Source: Cubamyces lactineus (taxonomy: Eukaryota > Basidiomycota > Agaricomycetes > Polyporales > Polyporaceae). Taken from it: 64,000 bases of DNA. Positions 10,711 through 20,764 of this stretch are shown here, piece after piece. Numbering within the stretch: the stretch's first letter is position 1; each line of letters starts with the position of its first letter. The stretch lies in assembly GCA_022376465.1 (NCBI GenBank), contig JACDTU010000017.1, forward strand, positions 248,001-312,000, in the 5' to 3' direction. The translations under genes and the position numbers were made by a program. The notes beneath the pieces are model-generated. The model was not told the DNA's origin. It saw nothing but the letters and a program-made list of their open reading frames with translations, and searched no databases.

Positions 10711-12530
10711 TCACCCAGTCGTATCGCACGTCCCAAAGAGCGATGCGACATCACCGCTGAGTTCGACGTTCGCGCACGAGTACTCCGCCGCGCCGTACTT
10801 TGAAGGAGGCCTGTGTGAAATGTGTCAACGATTAAGCTACCAATCCCACACACGCATGGACAGAGAAGAGAATATACGTACACGACGTTGATGTCGTTCA
10901 CATTGATGTTGCTGCAGCGGCCGTCCGGAGAACAAGACAGACTGGCGACCACAGCCTTCTCCTTACCAGATGAGGTGCCGGAAATGCTACAAGTTGGACG
11001 ACCGAGCGAACAATCGTGATGAATACGAGCGCTGCAGACGGACGGTTTCCACGATGATACGTACTTGTTGAACCACACGTCCTGGATATACGTGTTCGAC
11101 GGGTACTTTGCGCAATCCGAGTCGCTCGTCTCATAACACTACGACGTCGTCCCATACAAAGGGTTCGTCAGACGCTTCGCGCTCCTACTACCTGCAGAGG
11201 ATTAGCACGCACCTGATCGATGACGAGCGGGTTGTCGACGTTAGTCTCAACGAATCCGTCGAACGTGATGTTCTTCACGAGGCCTGAGCCGACGCCCTTG
11301 CCCGCCCATGCCTTGATGCGTGCGCCGTTCTGCGCGTTCGACATACGGATGTTCCTGTGGCAGGATGTGAAGTGTAACGAGCTAGCAGCTCATATGCCAC
11401 GAGGTGAGAAGAGGGAGACGTACGTTGCTAGGACATTCTGGACGATGTCATATTCGCCTTCATACTGCCCGAGCGAACCGACGGATATGCCGCTACATAG
11501 CTGGTGAGGCCCGAGACGTTTTCAGTAGGAGCCACGAGCGCATGCTTACTGAGAACCGTTGCAGGAGAGGTTCGAGACCAAGATGTTCGTCGCATCTACA
11601 TTCAGCCAAACTATGAACAGGGGTCTCCGCACGGAAACAAAGCAAGGCATACGCACTGGGCTTGAAGCTGACACAGTCGTCGCCGTTGTTGATGTTCGAG
11701 TCGGCGATGACGACGTTGTCGCTCCGGAAAATGTCCCACCCGTCCGTGTTCTTCGCGGCATTCTTCGACGTTGAGACGGCTGATATGGTGATGTTGCGGT
11801 ACGTGATGTCCTGCCCTTCGTTCACCTAGAGGTACCATGAGTGGCGAGTTGTGTTGGTAGAGCGAGTGGAGGCTTACGAAGTTGATCCATTCGGGACCGT
11901 TGATCATCTGGATGTTCTGGATGGTCACGTTCGTCGCTTGGAAGACGGTGAGCAGAATAGGGCGCAGCGTTGAGCTGTGCTTCGCACTATATGACTTCGT
12001 GAGTGTCGACTCAGAGACGCCGTTGGAAATCCGCACGAGAGATACCTACAACTCGTCGTACCACGCCTGGCCGGAGCCGTCCAAGGTGCCTCCGCCGTCT
12101 AAAACGATGTTCTTGCCGCCGAGCAGCCAGAAGGCGACTTGGTCCTGGAAGTCAAATGTGAACGCATTGTCGGTCCAGTAGTCTATATCCGGGTTGAATT
12201 TGACTGTCCCTTGGACACTCTGCCGCGATGCATAGCTATGAGTTCTAAAGGGAGACGAGAAGAGCGGAATGGACCAACGATGTGCTTGTTCAATGCACCA
12301 GTCATATTCATCTTGGACTGGATAGACAGCGTAGTCCCAGAGGGAACGACGACAGTCGAGCACGAGGAGCCTAAGACCGCTTGAAGGAAAGCGGGAGCAT
12401 CGTCCGACCCGCTCGCTGAGAGCGTGCAAGTACTGCCCGACGCCCTTAGATCGAGCGAGGCAGCGATCGCACCCGCGCCGAACGAGAGGACGATCCAAGC
12501 TGCAAGTGAGCAAGCACCGAGTCGTTGCAT
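10711..12530 (-). CDS. Secreted GH28 pectinase (exo-polygalacturonase-like)
   Basis: Hydrolyses galacturonan-type pectin outside the cell. Ten exons from 12530 down: 12279-12530, 12050-12219, 11878-11974, 11657-11825, 11550-11595, 11424-11492, 11213-11354, 11065-11138, 10882-10986, 10711-10810; 407 aa. A signal peptide covers about residues 1-25 (MQRLGACSLAAWIVLSFGAG). Catalytic GH28 motifs are complete: NTDG (199-202), DD in NNGDDCVSFKP (222-223), HG (245-246, joined across an intron) and RIK (280-282). Substrate-side motifs such as GTLDGSGQAWYDE and GSLGQYEGEYD follow the family. Endo- versus exo-activity and rhamnogalacturonan preference cannot be decided by eye. A TATA box lies about 55 bp upstream. 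It converges on DUF7330 copy 1. Confidence 0.88.
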
Positions 12531-12584
12531 CTTGGGCAAATGGGTGTTCAGCTTGAGCGTGTTCAGTCCTCATTTCCTGCAGGA

Positions 12585-12592
12585 CTTTTATA
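12585..12592 (-). promoter_or_regulatory. TATA box of the GH28 gene
   Basis: TATAAAAG on the minus strand, 55 bp upstream of the pectinase ATG. A strong TATA box fits an inducible secreted enzyme gene. Confidence 0.6.
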
Positions 12593-13630
12593 CGGTATGG
12601 GGGACGTACGTACATGCCAGAACCACACGGAGCCATATGCTCTGCGTTCTTCTGACCCTTCTCCGCCCAACATCTCAGCCGGGCCGGCGGAAAGCAACAA
12701 GCCGTTAAGCTTGGAAGTGTCCGACATTGAGCCTGGGACGCCGTCTATTGACGTTGTGGACCTTGGGAAGGGAACCTCTGTCGGTTCCGCACCATCCGCA
12801 TGACCTGTTGTGTTGCCGCGCGGGGTAATTAGCAGGTCATGCCTAGATCATGAGCGGCGGAGAAGGGAGTCGGGTGCACTCATAGGCAGTCAAGAGCATG
12901 CTTGATCCGCTTCTATGAGGTACCTTCGGGTTGATATTAATCAAAGTTGCGACCCAGAATATCTGCGATACGGTAGAAGCCCTATTGTGACTTCGAGATG
13001 CACTAGCAGCAGCTTTTGGATTCAACGGCGGGATCTTCATGGTACATATCCAGATGATATTCGCATCGCTGGTAACTCGAGGGGGGTTCTGCATAAGACT
13101 TGCCCTGTGGCTAGTAGTAGTGTAGTACTGTACTACTAGGGCAGCACTTGGAGCCGGAAGATCACAGGTAAAATGAGAACGGTCAAGGAGGTAGTTGCGT
13201 ATACGTAGACCATAGCACTCACTCACTCCTCAAACACTTCAAAGTTTTATACGCGTGCTAGATTGAGAAGAATGATAGCGGTAGATGGTATAGTTCAAGT
13301 TCTTCCAAAGCTTGAAGCTTGCGAATGGCCAATAGTTCGAATTATGCCGCATATAACGAGTTCAGATTCGCAGCTAGTACGAGTAAGAAAACAGGATATA
13401 GCTCGTTGTGCCCACTATGTGTGCATTAGTATGATGTAATCTAAGGGCGTCTATTTGCCGCCCTACGCGCTCAGCGCTGCTTCGCGAACGCGGTGCGCTA
13501 CACAACTTGTCCAGGACTTCAAGCTAAACCCAGGTCTCTACTATCTAACCACTTGGACAAGCCTCTTAAGAACCCCGCTACCTCATCCTGCTTTTGGGCC
13601 TCCCCGCAAGTTGCCTGGCCGGCGTATAGG
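12593..13630. other. Intergenic, divergent promoters
   Basis: About 1.04 kb between the pectinase and the TMEM223-like gene. Apart from a weak 9-bp palindrome near 13110-13140, I see no feature and no coding region I can support. Confidence 0.4.
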
Positions 13631-14428
13631 ATGTCCACACTATTCGCTCGACTCAAAACGGTACGGTTGCCTCAGGTCGGTCCTCGATCTCTCAAGTCCC
13701 AAGGTGTCAGCATCGAAAATGTGCGCCCCATATACGATTGTGGGAAGTTGGCTTGGTGGGCGCGGTGGACATATTTCCTGGTCATTGCGGACTTGGTCGT
13801 GACGTGCGTGGACGTACAGTGTTGCTGTGTACTCGTCTTCCTTACCACTATTATCCATGTCAGAGCTTCAGCATGTGAACTCACGTTCAACCACTGGACA
13901 ACGTGGGAAGAACTCCCAAAAGACGCATCCATCTCTCCTACCGAGGCGTCGAATGAAGCCTCCGAACGCGTAGGACACTATGTTCCGAGGCCATTGTGGC
14001 AAAGAGGTCTTTTCACGCTCGCGAACTTCGCGGGAGGCGTCGGTCTTGCTGCTGTGCTGCTCGGAGGTCGCTCCAGAATTGTCCGGAAGATGTTCATCAT
14101 CCCTGCCGCCGCTTCTGCTGGTGGAGCCTCAAAATCCGCCTCAGAACGAATGCTTGTCATCCAATCCCCTCTGCACACCAGAGCGCAAGGCGCGGTCATG
14201 CCTCTCAGTCGTACGCGACTGCTACATAGGGCCGATAACACGGAGATGATGATTGGGCTCAAGGACCGACGAGGGCACTACTCGCTGGAGCTGCAAGGCG
14301 CTCAAGTTGACGGACAGAAGATGTCGCCATGGGATGCAAGAAAGGCGCTTTTCACCATATGGTACGGCGAGAAGAAGGGGATGCAAATGTTCCTCAACAG
14401 CGCCAAGGTCAAGGACGAAGCATTCTAA
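13631..14428 (+). CDS. Two-TM protein with TMEM223-like layout (probably mitochondrial)
   Basis: The ATG at 13631 opens a frame read to 14428. A 60-nt intron (13804-13863, GTGCGT..CAG) preserves the frame; removing it gives ADLVVTASACELTFNHWTTW and a 245-aa product. The basic N-terminus MSTLFARLKTVRLPQ could be a mitochondrial presequence. Two hydrophobic hairpin segments follow (WTYFLVIADLVV and TLANFAGGVGLAAVLLGG). Then come RSRIVRKMFI and a soluble C-terminal domain with strands such as MLVIQSPL and HYSLELQGAQVDG. This order (TM hairpin, R-S-x-x-V-R, beta domain) resembles metazoan TMEM223, a mitochondrial inner-membrane protein linked to complex IV assembly. The link is my inference from layout only; the safe call is an uncharacterised membrane protein. 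Confidence 0.6.
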   Translation: MSTLFARLKTVRLPQVGPRSLKSQGVSIENVRPIYDCGKLAWWARWTYFLVIADLVVTCVDVQCCCVLVFLTTIIHVRASACELTFNHWTTWEELPKDASISPTEASNEASERVGHYVPRPLWQRGLFTLANFAGGVGLAAVLLGGRSRIVRKMFIIPAAASAGGASKSASERMLVIQSPLHTRAQGAVMPLSRTRLLHRADNTEMMIGLKDRRGHYSLELQGAQVDGQKMSPWDARKALFTIWYGEKKGMQMFLNSAKVKDEAF

Positions 14429-15189
14429 TCAAGGCAGGACATATTCTTGCTTGCGCTCGACCTCGGGAACCTGTAGTTCGCCCTCGTGCTGCAGAATCAG
14501 ATATTCCGCGTACTTAGACGCCATGATCATCCTAATACGCTGCTGCGCCATCTAACTGTAGTCTTCTGCAAAGTGAGTTGTCTTCTAAGCTTTGCTAGCA
14601 CTTCGATTGACCTAGGACTCGAATTGACTTCTGAGCCAGATAGTCTATAGCTACTAGGGTATCTCGTCACACATATAATTGGGCCATCTCATGAGAATAA
14701 CGATGGACTGCATGACACGAATCTCGACAACTTTGTGTTGAAGGACGGCTGGGGTGAGTTACGATAGTTGTGGCTGCGCCGTACGACTGCGGAGGATGCA
14801 GCCATGTGGGCGGGCGCCTAATGCGGCACCGTACCGAGCGCGCAAGCCGATGTTTTCGGAATATGAATATGGGTATGATCGCAGCATCCTCGAGACGGGC
14901 CGGCGGGACTTCGCAACACACTCTCCCTTTTCGTCGATGTGCTGGTGTGTTATTCTGCTGCGGGTGCATAAGCCGCCAGGCACCCCGCCAACTGCGCGAC
15001 GTCTCACCTCACGTTCTCTACTGCTCGATCGTCCATCGATATGCACACCACACTACCGTCCTTGACCGGCGCAGCCTCACAGAAAACTGCGGCTCGCATG
15101 TCCGCAACCTGCGCAGCGATCACGTAGACCGGCGCCTCCAACGCAGCGTAACAGTGTGGGACAATGGACGCGCGCAGAGCCGCCCTCCG
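14429..15189. other. Intergenic
   Basis: About 0.76 kb between the TMEM223-like gene and DUF7330 copy 2. No coding or RNA gene recognised. Confidence 0.4.
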
Positions 15190-15197
15190 TATAAAAG
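15190..15197 (+). promoter_or_regulatory. TATA box of DUF7330 copy 2
   Basis: TATAAAAG lies 58 bp upstream of the ATG at 15248. Copy 1 has no equivalent that I can see at this distance, which suggests the paralogues are regulated differently. Confidence 0.6.
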
Positions 15198-15247
15198 CGT
15201 CACTGCCTCATTCTTGGCAAATCGCCGTCTACTGATCACTTCCCTCG

Positions 15248-16923
15248 ATGAATCCTAACCCTCAGAACCCATTTGCCGTTGCAGCTCAGCCCTCGGACAT
15301 GGCGAAGGGCCCAATTCCGGAGCCCGTCGTCGCTCAAGACGTACCGCCGAGCTACTACGCTGTCTATGTGCCCCTCGATGGGCCCGGAGTGATTTCCCCC
15401 GACCGCCCCAGGAACGTTCGCAGGCGTCGTTTCTGGCACTTTACTGCCTGCGCTTTGCTTCTTCTCGTGTTCTGGCGTCCGCTCGTGTACGCCGTCGCCA
15501 AGACGTTCGTCAAGGTGAGTCGCTGCAACACATACTAACTATATCCCGTATAAACGCCCCTGACCTGTTCACCCAATATAGCTCACGACGAAGCCCTGGC
15601 CTGGCCCTTCCAAAGACCTTTCGCGTTTCCATCTGCCTGCGAGCGATCCCTCCCAGTGCGTTGGCGACGTGAACTGGACGCTGGATCCGGACGGTGGCCA
15701 TGGCTTGTGGCCGCTCCACGCAACGACATCTCTCACGTTCCCAGTCGACGCCGACGAGCTCTTCTTCCTCGCGCAAGGATCCTTTTCCCATGGCGCGTTC
15801 GAAGTGTCGCAGTCCAACGATGCCGGGACCGATGCGGTCGTCGACATCGAGGTCTGGTACAAGGTCGAAGACGCGCTCCAGGAGGCTACGGTGTGCCGCC
15901 TTCACCCCTCTGCGAGCGAGCACGGGCTCGGTATCTTCGTCAGTTCTTTCTAGTCTACATTGTCGCGGCAATCCCCTGACGGCTGAATCGTGACAGACAC
16001 CGCGCTGGGACCACCCTCGCCGCGAGCGCCAGCTCCACTTCCACGTACATCTTCGTCTTCCTGCTTCCTCGTCTGGTTCCGCGCTCTCCGTCAACAAACT
16101 CAGCACCAACCTCCCGCTGTTCTCGCACCACCTCTCCGAATTGGCAGACACAGTGCTCTTCAAGTCGATTGATCTCAGGTCGACTAACGCTCCGATGACC
16201 GCCGACGTACGTGGCCCTACCATGCGATTGAGTATGATAAACCTTACTGACACGCCCGCAGTCCCTGAACGCGGACGTCGCCTCTCTCCGTGCGGTGAAC
16301 GGCAAGATCGAGGGCAGCTTCACGTCCTCGACCACGCTCGACCTCACCACCGACAACGCTCCGATTCGGGTGCACGTCAATCTCGTCAACCAGGACGAGC
16401 GCAACGGGACTGTTCTCCGCATGAACAGCAGGAACGGGTAAGTTTCCCTAGCTGATATGATATTCTTACATAATATCTTGCTAATCGTGCACCGCGTAGT
16501 GACATCAAAGCCAGCGTGGACCTCGAGACGGCAGGCGACCACCTCGATCTGAACGGTGGAGCCTTCCGCGTTCAAGCGATGACCTTCAACGCCCCGGTCG
16601 AGCTCGCCTTCACCAACGCCCCCGCCAACTCGCTCCTCAACGCATCCGCGGTGAGCTCGAACGCGCCAGTTCGGGTGCTCGCGCATCCGACGTTCGAGGG
16701 CACGTTCGAGCTGCACTCCTCGTGGTACACCCCTCCGTCGCTGATCCAGAACAAGACCGTCGAGGATCCGCTCGGGTGGGGCCGCAAGCGGGACACGCAG
16801 ATCAGCCGTATGGAGAAGGGCGCGATCCGTGGCAAGACGGCGTGGACGCCCGCTCACCCGGACGCGAAGAACGGGCACATTGGGCTCGAGACGTCGAACT
16901 CTCGCGGCGTGCTGGTGCTTTGA
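15248..16923 (+). CDS. Membrane-anchored DUF7330-like protein, copy 2
   Basis: Function unknown. Five exons: 15248-15514, 15582-15938, 15997-16206, 16262-16437, 16500-16923; 477 aa. Layout matches copy 1: a Pro-rich N-terminus, one helix (FTACALLLLVFWRPLVYAVA, about 65-84), then a beta-rich part with repeated TxNAPxxV-like strands (LRSTNAPMTADS, LTTDNAPIRVHV, MTFNAPVELAF, VSSNAPVRVLA, LETSNSRGVLVL). The repeats suggest a right-handed beta or adhesin-like fold. Exons 2 and 3 have exactly the same lengths as in copy 1 (357 and 210 nt), supporting duplication. The name DUF7330 is from memory. Confidence 0.75.
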
Positions 16924-18077
16924 ATGGCATGGCGGACTGGTTAACGGATTGCGTAATTGGTTTTTATTATTTCACGAAGGTCGAAGATGCAATGCCAGTA
17001 TGTATGTCGCCGAAGTTTCAAATTGGTGGCAACCGAGCCGGTTCGCAGGCTTGGGTTGCATGCCCGGATAGCATCAGTTTGTGTTTGTTGAGTTTCACCC
17101 TATATGTCCCACCCTCTTTTTGATTGTACAACATGTCGTACTCGATCCGTCAATATAATGGCGTATCCTATATACCTTGTCCGGGCCTGAGATTTGGGGG
17201 CGGATCCATTGGGTCCGTCAGCGAGCGCCCATAGTTGATCATACTGACTTGCCTATTTGGGATGTGTATATACTGGAAGCGAAGTTGCTGGCAGCGTATC
17301 AACGTTTCAACGCCGATGCAGCTTGTACAGCGACCTTGCGGCTTGACTTCTAACACTGGCATCTATGCGCCTCCGCCTCTGCTCGACCTGACATCTTGAC
17401 ATATGGCACCAAGTCCCGGATAACTGAGTTCACTTGGCGGACAGGCTGTGCAATGGCAGTACGAGCAGTGAAACTAACGTTATCAGAACGTCTTTCTTCG
17501 CACTGCTGATATGCCGTTCAGGTTATCTTCGAGGCAACGAGGTGAGGCACTGTAATCACAATGACTCAATAGATTTCCTATGTTCGACTAAGAACGTGCT
17601 AGAGAGGCAAACAGCCAGTACACTATGACGCATATGACTCGTGCGGCCGTGCTATATACCGATAGTCGCCGCCGCGGAATCACCAGCCGGACGACGAACA
17701 TGAATCGCACGGCCATATTGGGCGTCACTATCTCGGACGTTTAAGCTACTGGCGCCGTTTCAACGTAAATGGATGCGTCGACATCGTCTATAGTGTCAAC
17801 ATCCGTGGGAGTCGGTGCACAGGAACCGTCAATGTCGTAGCACTGCTTGCTAAATAAGCGACAGGGCATTGTATATGGATTACAAGGATTTCCTGCACTT
17901 ATTAACGGCGACCGGCGACTCTCCGTGGACAGCTATCACCCTCCCCGTCCAAAGATTGTCAAGAGTGCAGACTTACAGCGAGGCTTTTACAGAGGTTTGT
18001 GCTGTCGACGTTCGCGTGATCTTTCCCAGACTCATCGCGATGCTGTAGCGCCGGCTCGAACATCGTGAACGTTAACG
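16924..18077. other. Intergenic
   Basis: About 1.15 kb with AT-richer stretches and no convincing exon. It precedes the kinase gene; no promoter element stands out. Confidence 0.4.
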
Positions 18078-19855
18078 ATGACTGCAACTACCAGTTCGCT
18101 ACCATGTATTCTGGAGCAGCCTGAGCAGGAGCATGAGCTTGGCCCAGTCAAGAAGACCATCCTGTCGTTCATCAGACGCTCCGCGTCACAACCGCGATTA
18201 GGACGCCCAAACAAGGTGAGATCGTATGTAGCTTGACCAAAGTAACTTCGAGCGAAGCCCTGGTGCTCACTGGCGCAGACCGTCGCTGGCGACGCGCTCG
18301 AGATCGACGGTCCTCTAAAGCGCTCCACTGGCAGTGTAGTTGCACTCGAGGTTGTTGCCTCCCTGGAACAAGCTGAGGGCTTGGACACCAGTGGTCCTCC
18401 AGCCTTGGAGAGGACTTGTGACGCTGGGGCCCTTCGCTCAACCTCGCCGTCCCGCCCATCCGCGCAACATACGCCTAGCATAATTGTTGATGATTGCGAC
18501 TCGTTGTTGGAGTCCTCGAGCGACACGGCGCCATCCGACTCGGCGGATAGCCGTCCCAACTCGCCCACGGGCGACGCAGACGCACGGCGGACGCAAAACC
18601 CTTACAGCGTCTCCGACTTCACTTTTGAACGCACGATAGGGGTTGGGAGGTTCGGACGTGTGCACGTTGGTAAGTGAGGCAATCGCCTGCACGCGTACTC
18701 GTATGGAGACCTGCCCGACGGGTTCAGTGTCGTCTCCTCCGTAAGTGGTCATCCAACTCACGAGGTTTCATCCAGCTGGCAGCAGGCACAACTCGCGCTT
18801 CTACGCGATCAAGGTCATGAACAAGAAGAAAATTGTTCTGGCAAAAGAAGAGTTATGCGTCTGTCGCGAGCAGAGCGTACTGCAAGCTGTGCGCCATCCC
18901 TTCATTGTCAACCTCTGGGCAGCGTTCCAAGACAGCGAGAACTTGTACATGGTAATGGACTTTGTTCGCGGCGGTGAACTTAGCACGCTTCTGCGACGAG
19001 CAGGTGTCAGTCGCTATACCTGCTTGATTTTTTCAAACCTAATCTCTTTGAATCACAGCGTTTCCCCGATCCCGTAGCGAAGTATTACGCTGCGGAAATC
19101 ACACTAGCCTTGAACTACCTCCATAACAAAGGAATTGTCCACAGAGACCTCAACCTTGCAAACACCTTGCTCTCCCACGACGGTCATATCAAATTGGTCG
19201 ACTTCGGTATGGCGAACACAGGTGTTTCATCAATGCCAAAGTCAAGCGAGAATATCCACTACAAAGCTCCAGAGGTGAGTGGTACACAACTTCGCAGTAG
19301 TACTTGCAGCGTCCTGACGAAGTTCCAGACCATCATCAGCGAGCGTTACGGTACGAGCGTTGACTGGTACGCGCTTGGGGTACTCATCTTTGAGATGCTG
19401 TCCGGTTCGCCCCCATTTCACGAGACGAACACCTCATCTGCTGTCCTGTACGAGAGGATCGCACAGGGCCCGGCCCCCATCAAGTGGCCCGCATTACATC
19501 TCAATGCAAAGGATCTGATCATCAAGCTGATGGTGCGAGACCCCTCGAAACGACTAGGTAATCACAACAATGGCAAAGGAGACGTCTTTGTGCATCGTTG
19601 GTTCAGAGAGGTGGATTGGGAGAAACTGGTGAACAAGCAGATCAGACCTCCGTACCTCCTTCAACTTTCGGATGAAGGCGATGCTAGCGCGTACGTATCT
19701 ACGTCCGTCTCTTCGCGCGCAATCTTCAACTTTTTTGACAATCATTTAGCTTTGCGGAGTTTCCCCAAGGAAACGACGGCGCTGTGGGCTATGGCAAGAT
19801 TGGACCCGACCCTTACGGCGAGCGTTTCCCAGAATTTGAACATTCAGGAGCATAA
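18078..19855 (+). CDS. Divergent PKA-like AGC protein kinase
   Basis: Six exons: 18078-18215, 18279-18669, 18776-19005, 19059-19274, 19329-19690, 19750-19855; 480 aa. A Ser/Pro-rich N-terminal region of ~150 residues precedes the kinase domain. Seen: Gly-loop GVGRFGRV (167-174), AIK Lys189, PFIVNLWAAFQD, RFPDPVAKYYAAE, DFG (301-303), APE (323-325), VDWYALGVLIFEML, and a C-tail ending FAEFPQG..FPEF. This order matches cAMP-dependent kinase catalytic subunits. Two departures stand out. The catalytic loop reads HRDLNLAN, so Asn replaces the usual Lys after HRDL. The activation segment reads SSENIHYKAPE in place of TLCGTPEYLAPE, so the phosphorylated T-loop threonine is missing. It may be constitutively shaped, retargeted or weakly active. 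It is unlikely to be the main PKA subunit. Confidence 0.8.
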
Positions 19856-20764
19856 GTCATGTCACGGTGCGGGTCCGTAGTTTCATCTTCCTACCGACCC
19901 GCTGCCCTACGGTCTGATCATGCCTACGTGCATCATGTCACTGAATCATGGGGCAATTCCGACAGGCCAGATCCTAGTACTGGTAAGACGTTCACGCCCC
20001 ACCGTGATGATACGCAACTCGTTCATGATAGCTTACTTGTTTCCATAGAAGCAGCATAGGGCAACATAAGCCACACTTTATGACCTGTGTTCCCTGTGAA
20101 CTCACTCAGAGAGCACAGATGAACTATGTACTGCTGCCGGTGTTGAATTTCCGCCAAAGGTGTATAGAGCTGCTTACGTCGCGTTCGGGGGCTGCGTTGG
20201 TTCTTCTAGATTTATCAGGCTAGTACAGGTTGTGAGACGTACATAGCACTTCGATGGATCCTCGCACATATTCCTTTGGACTCCATGAGTTTGTTCGGCA
20301 GCAACACTTCTTGCATTACACGCATCCATACTACCCTCCCCGCAGTCCGAGTAAATACTAGACCGACGCCTTATGAGAATGGTATTGCAAACTATATACA
20401 CGCGATACTACATGTTTGACGAGTCAACTCGAGTTATACACACATCCATCCCAGTGGTTGTGGACCGAGACTATGAACACCACCACGTAGGGGCGTATGG
20501 TATGTTCGCCGAAAATGGCAATACGCAAGCTCCTTGCAGTGCGTTGTTTGGTCTGACCAAACACGCAGCTCAGTCTCACAGACGACGTTGCCCGACATGC
20601 TCGACCCTGCACGACCACCATCCTGCTTCCGCTTTCCTCCGCTGCTGTTACTGTTCTGTTTCTCTCTGTTTCTACGTGCTTGCTCGTGCAAAGATCTCGT
20701 CGAACCGTGCAATATCTACTGAGATCACCCGCCGCGGGTGGTCCCACGCGCCCCCGCACGCACC
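19856..20764. other. Intergenic
   Basis: About 0.9 kb between the kinase stop and the SWR1 start. A pyrimidine-rich tract near 20630-20670 lies upstream of SWR1. No gene recognised. Confidence 0.4.

Noticed and set aside
13110..13140. CTAGTAGTA...TACTACTAG palindrome
   Set aside because: Nine-base arms in AT-rich intergenic DNA with no flanking terminator or RNA signature; likely chance.
15955..16878. Minus-strand open frame of about 307 codons
   Set aside because: Exact antisense of the DUF7330 copy 2 exons; its residues reflect codon bias of the real gene.
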